Shown: one piece after another, positions 1-5,686 of the stretch
Numbering within the stretch: position 1 is the stretch's first letter
Layout: each line of letters opens with the position of its first letter
NCBI GenBank assembly: GCA_902495265.1
Contig: CABUWR010000095.1
Coordinates: forward strand, 1 to 5,743
DNA: 5,743 nt
From: an uncultured Collinsella sp.
GTDB lineage: Bacteria > Actinomycetota > Coriobacteriia > Coriobacteriales > Coriobacteriaceae
Direction of reading: 5' to 3'
The notes under the pieces: generated by a model
Told to the model about the DNA's origin: nothing
Database searches by the model: none
What the model saw: the letters and a program-made list of their open reading frames with translations, nothing else
Made by a program: the position numbers and the translations under genes

Positions 1-252
1 CAGGCAGATGCCGAGCAGCGGAGTTCCAGCGGCAACGGCGTCGAGCACAGCCGCCTCCTCGCCGCTCTGGCGCATAAAGGCAATCGCATCGTAGAACGCA
101 CCCACGCCCGGGATGACCAGGCCGTCGGCGTTGCAGATCTGCTCCGGATCGTCCGACGTGCAGGCGGCGGCACCGGCGCGCACAAGCCCGCGCACAACGC
201 TCGACAAGTTGCCCTTGTGGTAGTCGACCACCACGATCTTCGGTTCGCCCAC
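1..252 (-). CDS. hisH: Imidazole glycerol phosphate synthase glutaminase subunit HisH (5' part, truncated by window edge)
   Basis: This is the first 84 codons of the glutamine amidotransferase subunit that hydrolyses glutamine and passes ammonia to HisF, together making imidazole glycerol phosphate and AICAR in the cytoplasm. The N-terminus reads V-G-E-P-K-I-V-V-V-D-Y-H-K-G-N-L, matching the family's DYGxGNL opening with His in place of the usual Gly. PGVGAF (about residues 48-53) is the oxyanion-strand motif. The last visible residues are G-I-C-L, the class I amidotransferase nucleophile elbow, with the catalytic Cys at residue 83. The GTG start is chosen because AAGGGAGGG lies 4 nt upstream and no in-frame ATG is closer. 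The gene lies 79 nt downstream of hisB, a looser junction than those between hisD, hisC and hisB. The rest of the gene, with the catalytic His/Glu pair, is outside the window. Identification is secure. Confidence 0.95.
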   Translation of the reverse strand, partial: MGEPKIVVVDYHKGNLSSVVRGLVRAGAAACTSDDPEQICNADGLVIPGVGAFYDAIAFMRQSGEEAAVLDAVAAGTPLLGICL

Positions 253-256
253 GCGA

Positions 257-265
257 CCCTCCCTT
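257..265 (-). promoter_or_regulatory. Ribosome binding site of hisH
   Basis: The minus strand reads AAGGGAGGG followed by a 4-nt spacer and GTG. This strong Shine-Dalgarno fixes the GTG start of hisH. The nearby upstream ATG (in ATGAGATAA) hits a stop at its third codon. Confidence 0.75.
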
Positions 266-277
266 ATCTCATCGTCC

Positions 278-318
278 AAAACCACCACGAAGGTGCCTGT
301 CCCCTTTGTGGTGGCTTT
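278..318. repeat. Imperfect palindrome in the hisB-hisH spacer
   Basis: The arms CCACCAC (282-288) and GTGGTGG (308-314) are perfectly complementary. After one mismatch (289/307), an inner stem AAGG (290-293) pairs with CCTT (303-306), leaving a 9-nt loop. Outside, AAA (278-280) pairs with TTT (316-318) across one mismatch. On the transcribed minus strand the right arm is followed by TTTTGG, which is too short a T-run for a convincing terminator. It fills about half of an otherwise 79-nt spacer. It resembles a dispersed REP-like palindromic unit (the minus strand contains GGGGACAGGCACC). It could also be an mRNA processing or stability hairpin that uncouples hisH from hisB. Copy number cannot be judged from this window. 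Confidence 0.6.
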
Positions 319-331
319 ACCCTTGTGACGG

Positions 332-919
332 TTACAGTGAGCCCTTGGTGCTGGGGATGCCTTGCACGCGGGGATCGAGCTCGCAGGCGTGACGCATCGT
401 GCGGCCCACGGCCTTAAAGGCCGCCTCGATAATGTGATGCGAGTTACCGCCCGCCAGCTCGCGCACGTGCAGCGTGAGCTTGGCGTCGCGCGCAAAGGCG
501 TAGAAGAACTCGACGGCCAGCTCGGTATCAAAGGTGCCCACGCGCTCGGTCGGCACGGGCAGCTCGCAGTAGGCCTGCCCGCGGCCCGAAATATCAACGG
601 CAGCCATCACAAGCGTCTCGTCCATGGCGATCGCCGCGTCGGCAAAGCGCGTAATGCCCGCCTTGTCACCCAGCGCCTGGCAGAACGCCTCGCCCAGCAC
701 AATGCCCGTATCCTCGACGGTGTGGTGCGCGTCGACTTCCACGTCGCCCACCGCGTGCACCGTCAGATCGAACAAACCATGGCGGCCAAAGGCGTTGAGC
801 ATGTGGTCGAAAAACGGCACGCCGGTCGAGATATCGCACACGCCGCATCCGTCCAGGTCGAGCTTGACGACAATGTCGGTCTCGCCCGTCTTGCGGGTCA
901 CCTCGGCATAACGGCCCAT
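332..919 (-). CDS. hisB: Imidazoleglycerol-phosphate dehydratase HisB (monofunctional)
   Basis: This manganese-dependent enzyme dehydrates imidazole glycerol phosphate to imidazole acetol phosphate. It has 195 residues, the normal length of a stand-alone dehydratase. The N-terminal histidinol-phosphatase domain of the E. coli bifunctional HisB is absent. The two internally related halves each carry the metal-binding signatures: FDHML (37-41) and DAHHTVED (63-70) in the first, and NSHHIIEAAFKA (159-170) in the second. The protein ends in the conserved PSTKGSL. The ATG follows the hisC stop directly (TAG-ATG), with AAGGAGGAG 6 nt upstream inside the end of hisC, so translation is probably coupled to hisC. 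No separate histidinol phosphatase is visible in the window. That enzyme must be encoded elsewhere. Identification is secure. Confidence 0.97.
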   Translation of the reverse strand: MGRYAEVTRKTGETDIVVKLDLDGCGVCDISTGVPFFDHMLNAFGRHGLFDLTVHAVGDVEVDAHHTVEDTGIVLGEAFCQALGDKAGITRFADAAIAMDETLVMAAVDISGRGQAYCELPVPTERVGTFDTELAVEFFYAFARDAKLTLHVRELAGGNSHHIIEAAFKAVGRTMRHACELDPRVQGIPSTKGSL

Positions 920-2035
920 CTACATCTCCTCCTTCACCAGCGCGGCAAACGCAGCCAGCACCTCGTCGTTTTCCTGCGGGGTGCCCACGGTAATGCGCAG
1001 ACAGTCCTCAAGCCCCGGCGCATAGCTAAAGTCGCGCACCAAAATCGAATACTCGTCGCGCAGACGCTCGCGCACGCGCGTGGCATGTGGCGTGCGTACG
1101 AGCACAAAGTTCGCCGCGCTCGGCCATGCCTCCACGGGCAAGCCCTCGGCAGCCATCACACGCAGAACGGCTAGCTCGCGCTCGCGTTCGGATGCGACCT
1201 GCGCCACCACGGGCGCATAGGCATCACGGGCACGCACGCAGGCAAGGGCGGTTGCCTGGCTCAGCACGTTGACCGAATAGATCTGGCGAATCGCCGCGAA
1301 CACGTCGATGACCTCGGGCGCCGCGATCACGTAGCCCAGGCGCGCGCCGGCGGCGCCAAACGCCTTGGACAGCGTATGCAAAATCACCAGGTTGGGATGC
1401 TCGGCGATAAGTCCCTGCGCCGTGGTGGCCGCGCCAAACGAATCGTCGGCAAACTCAACGTAGGCTTCGTCGACCATGACCATGCCGGGGCACGCATCGC
1501 ACAGCGCCGCGACAAATTCGAGCGGCGCCACGTCGCCCGTGGGATTGTTGGGCGAGGTCACGATGGCCAGGTTGCACTCGGGCGCGGCCGCGAGCACAGC
1601 AGCTTGGTCGAGCTCAAAGCTCGCCGGATCGCGCCACACGTCGCGCACCTCGGTCTGACAGAGCGACGCAAAGAACGCATACTCGCTAAAGCACGGCGGG
1701 CAGTTGAGCAGGGTCCGCCCCGCACCGCCAAACGCCAGCAGATAGTTATAGAGCAGCTCGTCGCCGCCGTTGCCCACGCAGATGTTCTCGCGCGTCACGC
1801 CATGCCAGGCAGCAAGCTCGTCGCGCAGGTCGTTGGACATGGGATCGGGATAGCGGTTGAGCGGTGTAGCAGCCAGGGCGGCGTCGGCCGCCTCGCGCAC
1901 GCCGGCCGGCACGGGATAGGTGTTCTCGTTGGCCGAAAGGTTGATGCGCGTGGGCGTAAAGTTGGGATCGTAGGGCTCAATGCCGGCCAAGTAAGGCTGG
2001 ACGAGCTCCTTCATGCGAGACGTCAGCTCGGCCAT
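920..2035 (-). CDS. hisC: Histidinol-phosphate aminotransferase HisC
   Basis: This PLP-dependent fold-type I aminotransferase converts imidazole acetol phosphate and glutamate to histidinol phosphate and 2-oxoglutarate. It has 371 residues, usual for the family. Visible motifs in order are NENTYPVP (about 36-43), NRYPDP (60-65), SPNNPTG (161-167), DEAYVEF (189-195, with the Asp that contacts the PLP ring nitrogen), TLSKAFGAAGARLGY (221-235, with the Schiff-base Lys at 224 and a phosphate-binding Arg at 232), and the C-terminal RITVGTPQEND (347-357), which holds a substrate-carboxylate Arg. The start at MAELTS is preferred over an ATG 33 nt further upstream inside hisD because GAGGAGG sits 6 nt before it. 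Only 1 nt separates it from the hisD stop, and its own stop abuts the hisB start. Identification is secure. Confidence 0.97.
   Translation of the reverse strand: MAELTSRMKELVQPYLAGIEPYDPNFTPTRINLSANENTYPVPAGVREAADAALAATPLNRYPDPMSNDLRDELAAWHGVTRENICVGNGGDELLYNYLLAFGGAGRTLLNCPPCFSEYAFFASLCQTEVRDVWRDPASFELDQAAVLAAAPECNLAIVTSPNNPTGDVAPLEFVAALCDACPGMVMVDEAYVEFADDSFGAATTAQGLIAEHPNLVILHTLSKAFGAAGARLGYVIAAPEVIDVFAAIRQIYSVNVLSQATALACVRARDAYAPVVAQVASERERELAVLRVMAAEGLPVEAWPSAANFVLVRTPHATRVRERLRDEYSILVRDFSYAPGLEDCLRITVGTPQENDEVLAAFAALVKEEM
926..934 (-). promoter_or_regulatory. Ribosome binding site of hisB, inside hisC
   Basis: AAGGAGGAG on the minus strand lies in the last codons of hisC, 6 nt before the hisB ATG. 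Its position inside the upstream gene supports translational coupling of hisB to hisC. Confidence 0.75.
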
Positions 2036-2036
2036 A

Positions 2037-3473
2037 TTAGGCCTCCTCGCCGGTCGCGCCAGCGGCACCGCCCGCAGCCGCCGTCAGGTCCACGCCCTCG
2101 GCAACCGTCGCCACGGCGTCGCCCGGCCAGGCGACCTTGGTTAGGTCGGCCGCGGCCAGCGACGCGGCGCTCACGGCATCCTCGCCCTGCTCCAACACGC
2201 GGCGACGCAGTGCGGCCGAAAGCGCGTGCGCCCACAGGCCCTCGGCCTCGGCCAGGCGTTGCGTAGCGGGAGCGTCGGAGAGCAGGCCCTCGGGCGTATA
2301 GCAAATGACACTCGAGCGCTTAACGAACTCTTCGACCGAAAGCGGGTTGGAGAACATGGCCGTGCCGCCGGTCGGCAGCGTGTGGTTGGGGCCGGCAACA
2401 TAATCGCCGAGCGGCTCGGAGCTCCAAGCGCCCACAAAGATGGCACCGGCGTTGCGAATACCGCCAAGTAGGCCCATCGCATCCTTGCAGTGCAGCTCCA
2501 GGTGCTCGGGCGCCACGGTGTTCACCGCCTCGACGGCAGCGGCCATGTCGGCGGCCACCACGATGGTGCCCTCGTTATCGAGTGAGGCACGCGTGATCTC
2601 GGCACGCGGGGACTGCGTCACTAGAATGTCGATGCCCGCCTCGACCTCGCGCGCAAACTGCTCGTCGCAGGTCACCAGATAGCAGGCTGCCAGCGGATCG
2701 TGCTCGGCCTGGGCCATCAGGTCGGCAGCGACCACCATGGGCTTGGCCGTGGCATCGGCCAGCACGCAGACCTCGGAGGGGCCGGCAACCATGTCGATAC
2801 CCACGTCGCCCGAGACAATCTGCTTGGCCGCGGCAACAAAGGCGTTGCCCGGACCGGTGATCTTGTCGACGCGCGGAATGGTCTCGGTACCGTACGCCAG
2901 CGCGGCCACGGCCTGAGCGCCGCCCACCATATAGATTTCGTCCACACCGCCGAGCTTTGCCGCGGCGAGCGTGTAGGGGCTGATGAGGCCGTCCTTTTGC
3001 GGCGGTGTCACCATGACCACGCGCTTGACGCCGGCAACCTTGGCGGGAATGGCGTTCATGAGCACCGTGGAGGGATACTGCGCGCGACCGCCCGGCACAT
3101 AGATGCCAGCCGCCGCGAGCGGGGTCACCTTAACGCCGAGCATCGTGCCGTCCGGGCGCGTGGTAAACCAGCTCTGCTCGACCTCGCGCTGGTGGAACTC
3201 GCGAATCTGGCGTGCAGCCTTTTCGAGCGCCGCGACAAAAGCGGGATCGAGGCCCTCGAGCGCGGCATCGATCTGCTCTTGCGGCAGACGGAAGCTCTGC
3301 AGCTCAACGCCGTCAAAGCGCTGACAATAGTCGCGCACCGCGGCATCGCCGTTGGCACGCACGTTGGCCACGATATCGCGGGCGGCGTCGACGATGTTTT
3401 GCGGCAGCACGCCCTTACGGTTGAGCTGGTTGGTAACGAGGCGCTCACCGGGAGCAAGCTTGATGGTCTTCAT
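2037..3473 (-). CDS. hisD: Histidinol dehydrogenase HisD, with an Ala-rich C-terminal tail
   Basis: This zinc and NAD-dependent enzyme oxidises histidinol through histidinal to histidine, the last two steps of the pathway. The 478-residue protein carries the family signature [15 protein letters not shown] (226-240), followed by the zinc-ligand region with Gln255 and His258. Glu323 and His324 in APEHLEL are the catalytic pair equivalent to E. coli Glu326/His327. Asp357 in [16 protein letters not shown] and His416 in EGLWAHA complete the zinc site. E. coli HisD has 434 residues; here about 45 extra residues, rich in Ala and Gly, follow the conserved end. The start at MKTIKL (3473) is chosen because AGGGGA lies 7 nt upstream and the family begins here. 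An ATG at 3608 would add 45 residues overlapping hisZG. The gene lies 106 nt after hisZG and 1 nt before hisC. Identification is secure. Confidence 0.97.
   Translation of the reverse strand: MKTIKLAPGERLVTNQLNRKGVLPQNIVDAARDIVANVRANGDAAVRDYCQRFDGVELQSFRLPQEQIDAALEGLDPAFVAALEKAARQIREFHQREVEQSWFTTRPDGTMLGVKVTPLAAAGIYVPGGRAQYPSTVLMNAIPAKVAGVKRVVMVTPPQKDGLISPYTLAAAKLGGVDEIYMVGGAQAVAALAYGTETIPRVDKITGPGNAFVAAAKQIVSGDVGIDMVAGPSEVCVLADATAKPMVVAADLMAQAEHDPLAACYLVTCDEQFAREVEAGIDILVTQSPRAEITRASLDNEGTIVVAADMAAAVEAVNTVAPEHLELHCKDAMGLLGGIRNAGAIFVGAWSSEPLGDYVAGPNHTLPTGGTAMFSNPLSVEEFVKRSSVICYTPEGLLSDAPATQRLAEAEGLWAHALSAALRRRVLEQGEDAVSAASLAAADLTKVAWPGDAVATVAEGVDLTAAAGGAAGATGEEA
2042..2048 (-). promoter_or_regulatory. 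Ribosome binding site of hisC, formed by the last hisD codons
   Basis: GAGGAGG on the minus strand lies 6 nt before the hisC ATG. The same bases encode the final Glu-Glu of HisD, so the acidic C-terminus of HisD is partly dictated by this signal. It decides the hisC start and suggests translational coupling. Confidence 0.75.
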
Positions 3474-3480
3474 ATCGGTA

Positions 3481-3486
3481 TCCCCT
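3481..3486 (-). promoter_or_regulatory. Ribosome binding site of hisD
   Basis: AGGGGA on the minus strand is followed by 7 nt and the ATG of hisD. It is weaker than the GAGGAGG sites of hisC and hisZG, but supports the start at 3473 over the longer upstream reading frame. Confidence 0.5.
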
Positions 3487-3506
3487 ATCGGTCGAGGTTT
3501 TTGTTC

Positions 3507-3551
3507 AAAAAACGAGAGACCGGGCGACGGCGCCAGTCGGCCCGCAGCCCG
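3507..3551 (-). terminator. Possible weak attenuator/terminator between hisZG and hisD
   Basis: On the minus strand CGGGC (3551-3547) pairs with GCCCG (3525-3521). Inside it is a small GAC/GTC hairpin around GGCGCC. A run of six T follows 8 nt after the stem (3512-3507). The stem is interrupted and the T-run is distant, so it is a poor intrinsic terminator at best. It could give partial read-through, setting hisD and later genes below hisZG, or simply be GC-rich spacer. Confidence 0.22.
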
Positions 3552-3579
3552 GACGTTGGGGCGCCCGTGCGTGCTCGCG

Positions 3580-5295
3580 CTATTGTGCCGAGCCCGCAAC
3601 GGGCTCAAAATGCTTGTCCTTCACGGCTGCCGCCAAGCGATCTGCCAGATTGCGCACGCGCGGATCCAGACGTGCGGCACCCGGATTGACAAAGAAGCGG
3701 GCCGTGCAGTCCATAATGCGACCAGTAATAACGAGGTCGTTATCGCGCAGCGTGGCGCCCGTGGCGGTAATGTCCACGATACGGTCGGTCATGCCGACAA
3801 TGGGGCCCAGCTCGATGTTGCCGTGCAGCGAGACGATGTCGGCGTTCACGCCGCGTTCGGCATACCAAGCGCTCGCGATGCGCGGGTACTTGGTGGCCAC
3901 GCGAAGAGAACCGCGACGGGCATAGTTGCGCTCGACCTGGCCAGCGCGCCACGCGGGCTCCGCCTCGATAAACGTGCACAGGCCGTAGCCCAGGTCGACC
4001 AGCTGCAGCAAGTTGAGGTCTGCCTCGATAAGCGAGTCCCAGCCGCAGATGCCGCAGTCGGCACCGCCGCAGCCCACAAAGGCGGGCGCGTCGCTGGGAC
4101 GCACGATGACAAATTCGATATCGCCGATCGTGCCCTCACCAGCACGCGTGTCGCGGCCGCGCACGATGAGGTGACGGCCGGGGTCGCGCAGCTCAGAGAC
4201 GTCCAAGCCCGCGGCCTCGAGCACGTCGAGCGTGTCGGCCTTGAGCGAGCCCTTGGGCACGGCGATGCGCAGTGGACCCTCGGCGCCGCGGCCCACGGCA
4301 TGGTCACCATCGGAAGCAGCGTCCTCGGCCGAGGTATGCGCGGCCTCCAGACGCTCGAGCGAAAAGGCAAAACCCGCCGCCGGCACCTCGATGCCGTCGC
4401 CAAATGCGCCAGTAAAGATGGAGTCGTAGCGTCCGCCTGAACCGACCGGATCGGGCAGGCCACCGGCATAGGCCTTAAAGACCAGGCCCGTGTAGTAATC
4501 AAACGAGTTCATGATGGAGAAGTCGAAGGACAGCACCCGGGCGTCCTCGGGAGCCAGGCCATCGACCAGGGCACGCAGCTCGCGCGTGAGCGGCGCAACA
4601 ATGCCCGCCGCCGCCAGCAGCGCGTCGACGCGGTCGAGCACCTCGGCACCACCGTGCAGGCGCGGCAGCTCGCTAATGGCGACCTTAACGGCCTCGGACT
4701 CTGCGCTTTCCGCCACGCGGGCATCGAGGCCCACGAAGTCGTTGGCGTGCACGCAGCGCAGCGCCTCGGCAGCCAGCTCGCGATCTTCGCACGCCGCAAG
4801 CAGTTCCTTAAACGGACGCACACTGCCCGCGATAATGCGCGCACCGGGAAGTGCCAGTTTGCGCACGGCCTCGGCGACCAGTGAGACAATCTCGACATCG
4901 CCCGCGGTGTCGCCCGCGCCGATGAGCTCAAAACCTAGTTGCGTAAACTGACGCGAGCCGCCGGCATTGCGCTGACACTCGCGAACCACCGGCGCCTCAT
5001 AGCGCAGGCGCAGCGGCAGATCGGCCGCACGCATGCGAGTCGAAACCAGGCGAACAATCGGCAGCGTGTTGTCGGGACGGACCACCAGCAGGCGGCCGTC
5101 GTCATCAAAGAGCTTAAACGGCGTGTCCGCAATGCGGCCGCCCTCCTCGAGCGAGCCCTTGTCCTCGAGCAGCGGCGTCTCGACCGGAAGGTAATGATGC
5201 TCCCTAAAGCAGCCCTTCACCGCACATGCAATCTCCTCGCGCGCCTGAGCCTCCTCGGGCAATATGTCCCGGAATCCCCACGGTGTGGCCGTCAT
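3580..5295 (-). CDS. hisZG: Fused ATP phosphoribosyltransferase: HisZ regulatory domain plus short-form HisG catalytic domain
   Basis: This single 571-residue protein carries out the committed first step, ATP + PRPP to phosphoribosyl-ATP. Residues 1 to about 318 are HisZ, a catalytically dead histidyl-tRNA synthetase paralogue. It shows WGFRDILPEEA (6-16), RPDNTLPIVRLVSTR (73-87, resembling class II motif 2), QFTQLGFELIG (116-126), FDYYTGLVFKAYA (265-277) and GSGGRYDSI (285-293). An acidic, Gly/Ala-rich linker spans about 319-341. Residues 342 to about 562 are short-form HisG: RIAVPKGSL (343-351), the DIEFVIVRPSD strand (392-402), GNIELGPIVGMTDRIVD (492-508) and the PRPP-binding TATGATLR (510-517). 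The C-terminal ACT-like domain of long HisG is absent, so regulation must come through HisZ. The two are usually separate genes in a hetero-octamer; here they are continuous with no stop. The ATG follows GAGGAGG by 8 nt. An unusual C-x4-C-x2-C cluster (409, 414, 417) lies in the HisG part. Confidence 0.95.
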   Translation of the reverse strand: MTATPWGFRDILPEEAQAREEIACAVKGCFREHHYLPVETPLLEDKGSLEEGGRIADTPFKLFDDDGRLLVVRPDNTLPIVRLVSTRMRAADLPLRLRYEAPVVRECQRNAGGSRQFTQLGFELIGAGDTAGDVEIVSLVAEAVRKLALPGARIIAGSVRPFKELLAACEDRELAAEALRCVHANDFVGLDARVAESAESEAVKVAISELPRLHGGAEVLDRVDALLAAAGIVAPLTRELRALVDGLAPEDARVLSFDFSIMNSFDYYTGLVFKAYAGGLPDPVGSGGRYDSIFTGAFGDGIEVPAAGFAFSLERLEAAHTSAEDAASDGDHAVGRGAEGPLRIAVPKGSLKADTLDVLEAAGLDVSELRDPGRHLIVRGRDTRAGEGTIGDIEFVIVRPSDAPAFVGCGGADCGICGWDSLIEADLNLLQLVDLGYGLCTFIEAEPAWRAGQVERNYARRGSLRVATKYPRIASAWYAERGVNADIVSLHGNIELGPIVGMTDRIVDITATGATLRDNDLVITGRIMDCTARFFVNPGAARLDPRVRNLADRLAAAVKDKHFEPVAGSAQ

Positions 5296-5303
5296 CTGGT
5301 GAG

Positions 5304-5310
5304 CCTCCTC
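5304..5310 (-). promoter_or_regulatory. Ribosome binding site of hisZG
   Basis: GAGGAGG on the minus strand lies 8 nt before the ATG at 5295. The ATG just upstream at 5312 is out of frame. This sets the start of the fused gene at the expected first residues of a HisZ domain. Confidence 0.75.
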
Positions 5311-5330
5311 ATGCTGTGTTTCATATAGAA

Positions 5331-5362
5331 CAGAAGACCGGCATAGCTCCGCCGGTCTTCTG
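5331..5362 (-). promoter_or_regulatory. Perfect 12-bp hairpin in the his leader
   Basis: CAGAAGACCGGC (5331-5342) and GCCGGTCTTCTG (5351-5362) are perfectly complementary around an 8-nt loop. On the minus strand the stem is followed by TTCTATATG, not a clean T-run, and on the plus strand by GGTACTTT, so it is not a classical terminator in either direction. If the promoter candidate at 5371-5376 is right, this hairpin forms at the very 5' end of the his mRNA, about 20 nt before the Shine-Dalgarno. There it could protect the 5' end or act in attenuation. It could instead end a minus-strand transcript arriving from outside the window. Confidence 0.65.
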
Positions 5363-5370
5363 GGTACTTT

Positions 5371-5376
5371 AGCATA
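5371..5376 (-). promoter_or_regulatory. Candidate -10 element of the his operon
   Basis: The minus strand reads TATGCT followed by AAAGTACCC, a fair match to TATAAT, about 75 nt before the hisZG start and just before the leader hairpin. No good -35 is seen at 16-18 nt upstream (GATTCT at 17 nt is a poor match). The call rests on position and the AT-rich character of the site. Confidence 0.3.
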
Positions 5377-5453
5377 CTAGAGTGTTTGCGGGGAGAATCG
5401 TCCTTCTCGGCTCACACCGTATTCATTTGGAAACATAGGAGCGGATTGCCCGC

Positions 5454-5498
5454 GGCCCCGCTCGCCCAGCGGAAGAGTTTACGGACGAGGGCGGGGCC
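5454..5498. repeat. Alternative foldback overlapping the left arm of palindrome A
   Basis: GGCCCCG (5454-5460) pairs with CGGGGCC (5492-5498), and CTCG (5461-5464) pairs with CGAG (5486-5489), with a 2-nt bulge (5490-5491). The loop is 21 nt. The right arm overlaps the left arm of the long palindrome at 5489-5561, so the two structures exclude one another. Confidence 0.5.
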
Positions 5499-5561
5499 GG
5501 GGTGCTTGGTTTTGGAAGTGGGCTTCGCGAACTTCCAAAACCAAGCACCCCGGCCCCGCCC
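5489..5561. repeat. Long perfect palindrome A (31-bp arms, 11-nt loop)
   Basis: Positions 5489-5519 are the exact reverse complement of 5531-5561: 31 paired bases without mismatch, around the 11-nt spacer GGGCTTCGCGA (5520-5530). The innermost part, GGAAGT plus the loop plus ACTTCC (5514-5536), recurs in reverse orientation in the palindrome at 5687-5743. The outer arms, which begin GGGCGGGGCC, do not. The stem is far longer than an intrinsic terminator needs and no T-run follows on either strand. It behaves like a palindromic mobile or structural element. Function unknown. Confidence 0.85.
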
Positions 5562-5565
5562 CGGC

Positions 5566-5635
5566 AATGTAATCTTGGCTGACCAAAGGAAGATGCGCAG
5601 CCCCAAGGCCGCAACAGCCAAGTCCCCATTACATT
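5566..5635. repeat. Imperfect inverted repeat between palindromes A and B
   Basis: AATGTAAT (5566-5573) pairs with ATTACATT (5628-5635). After a 5-nt bulge (TCCCC, 5623-5627), CTTGGCTG (5574-5581) pairs with CAGCCAAG (5615-5622). That is 16 paired bases around a 33-nt apical region. It sits almost exactly between the two copies of the 23-nt core and ends in an AT-rich patch. It could be the central part of a composite element, a MITE-like remnant or a structured RNA. Confidence 0.6.
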
Positions 5636-5686
5636 AAAAATTATCAGCCCCCGCATATCGAAACGGTCGAGAGGGCCTGCTCCGGG

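Noticed and set aside
3481..3512. Internal promoter before hisD (TTGAAC as a -35)
   Set aside because: No acceptable -10 lies at 16-18 nt spacing. The downstream bases are TAGGGG and GATACC.
3474..3608. Extended HisD start at 3608
   Set aside because: It would add 45 Arg/Pro-rich residues, overlap the end of hisZG and lack a good Shine-Dalgarno. The family N-terminus begins at 3473.
362..4440. Long plus-strand open frames (270 to 362 codons) opposite hisB, hisC, hisD and hisZG
   Set aside because: They lie antisense to well-recognised enzymes in GC-rich DNA, where stop codons are rare. Their translations are Arg/His/Ala-rich without any family motif.
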